NCBI GenBank assembly: GCA_015055515.1
Contig: SVIC01000002.1
Coordinates: forward strand, 1 to 64,000
Direction of reading: 5' to 3'
DNA length: 64,000 nucleotides
DNA from: Clostridiales bacterium
GTDB lineage: Bacteria; Bacillota; Clostridia; Christensenellales; UBA1242
Position 1 is the first letter of the stretch; each line of letters starts with the position of its first letter. Positions 63,413-64,000 of this stretch are shown here, in pieces. The translations under genes and the position numbers were made by a program. The notes under the pieces were generated by a model. The model was not told the DNA's origin, ran no database searches, and worked only from the letters and a program-made list of their open reading frames with translations.

Positions 63413-64000
63413 TCAACTCCACATACTAATTGTAGTAAATATCCAAGATATTATTGCGATCGATACACCGCAGATTGCATAAAATTTTTCTGTAAATGTG
63501 TATTCACTTAAGTGTCTCGTCTTGTTTACATTTACATTTGCTTTTGCGATATATCTAAATATAATGTATAGCAGTAACACGCCTAGAATTGACAGCAATG
63601 TTGCTACAAATATATTAGTAAAGGACCAATTTGGAACAACCATGCCACCTGATTGCATGGTAAAATAATGAGATATTAAAACAATTGCATTATTTGTTAA
63701 ATGTGTGATTATTGGATATATTATATTTCCTGTAAAATTCATCACCAACGCTAATATTATGCCAATAATAAATTGATAGAATGTCTGTTGTAATGACCCA
63801 TGCATAATAGCGAAAAGAAGTGCAGATACAATCACTGCAAATCTCGTAGAGTTTTCTGACTTAAGACCAGTAAATATTATACCTCTAAATATTAAATCCT
63901 CGAATATTGCTGGCAACAACCCAAGCATAAGTATGTTAAGGAATAGAAATCCTATGTTATCTGTTCTTACATTAATGTTATCATCTGGATTAAAGCCAAT
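63413..64000 (-). CDS. CPBP-family intramembrane protease-like protein (first of two), 5' end outside window
   Basis: Open to base 64000 on the minus strand, so the N-terminus is missing. Visible motifs are FEDLIFRG, FAIMHGSLQQ and THLTNN. The first motif reads ED rather than EE, compared with CEEF in its neighbour. At least four membrane segments. Tandem placement with the next CPBP gene suggests a duplication, though the two differ considerably. Confidence 0.82.
   Translation of the reverse strand: MGFNPDDNINVRTDNIGFLFLNILMLGLLPAIFEDLIFRGIIFTGLKSENSTRFAVIVSALLFAIMHGSLQQTFYQFIIGIILALVMNFTGNIIYPIITHLTNNAIVLISHYFTMQSGGMVVPNWSFTNIFVATLLSILGVLLLYIIFRYIAKANVNVNKTRHLSEYTFTEKFYAICGVSIAIISWIFTTISMWS

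Overview
The window is AT-rich chromosome (roughly 30% G+C by eye) from an endospore-forming member of the Clostridia (Bacillota). This rests on the sporulation genes spoIIAA-spoIIAB-sigF, spoVAC-spoVAD-spoVAE, yunB, gpr and a YlxY-like deacetylase, on a long Alu-type SRP RNA, and on Gram-positive-style gene neighbourhoods (scpA-scpB, asp23-fakA, mutS-mutL-miaA, lexA, rny, ruvCAB, queA-tgt-yajC, pth-mfd-prsA). The standard bacterial code fits, with TAA, TAG and occasional TGA stops. I see no CRISPR array, no insertion sequence and no prophage; nearly everything is core chromosome with very tight spacing.

Layout. 1-12.2 kb: the end of hemZ, rpsO with a structured leader, pnp, SRP RNA (minus), a HEPN-like/CBS protein, rpmB, M50 protease-scpA-scpB, asp23-fakA, the spoIIA operon, then minus-strand TtcA-like and TcdA-like tRNA enzymes. 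12.2-23 kb: a 36-residue microprotein and a cysteine-rich lipoprotein (minus), divergent from spoVA and yunB, then mutS-mutL-miaA and a deoxyribosyltransferase-like gene. 23-34 kb: tRNA-Trp, rnhA, an unusual ABC transporter, a VTT membrane protein, a membrane-anchored PadR-type regulator, a YgjP-like metallopeptidase flanked by short repeats, a nucleotidyltransferase-like protein with lost catalytic motifs, a tyrosine recombinase and lexA. 34-50 kb: rny, thiI-iscS-miaB, a class A PBP, a YlxY-like deacetylase, a 961-residue membrane coiled-coil protein with precise 67-residue repeats, a DegV (FakB-type) protein, lysS, slt-gpr and rpsT. 50-64 kb, all minus: yajC, tgt, queA, ruvB-ruvA-ruvC, a PrsA-like lipoprotein, mfd, pth, a GlmU-like relic, rlmH and two CPBP membrane proteins, the last cut by the window end.

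How the genes work together. RNA modification is heavily represented: IscS supplies sulfur to ThiI; MiaA and MiaB act in sequence on A37; QueA and Tgt make queuosine; TtcA-like, TcdA-like and RlmH add more. DNA repair includes MutS/MutL, RuvABC, Mfd and LexA, which carries its own operator. FakA and the distant DegV protein probably form the fatty-acid kinase. SpoIIAA/AB control sigma-F; SpoVA moves dipicolinate; Gpr degrades small acid-soluble proteins at germination.

The least-described material is a set of envelope proteins: the PadR-membrane fusion, the 67-residue-repeat coiled-coil protein, the Cys-rich lipoprotein with its microprotein, and the ABC pair whose ATPase lacks usual catalytic residues. 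At the nucleotide level, terminators often overlap stop codons, and three of them also carry the -35 box of the next gene.
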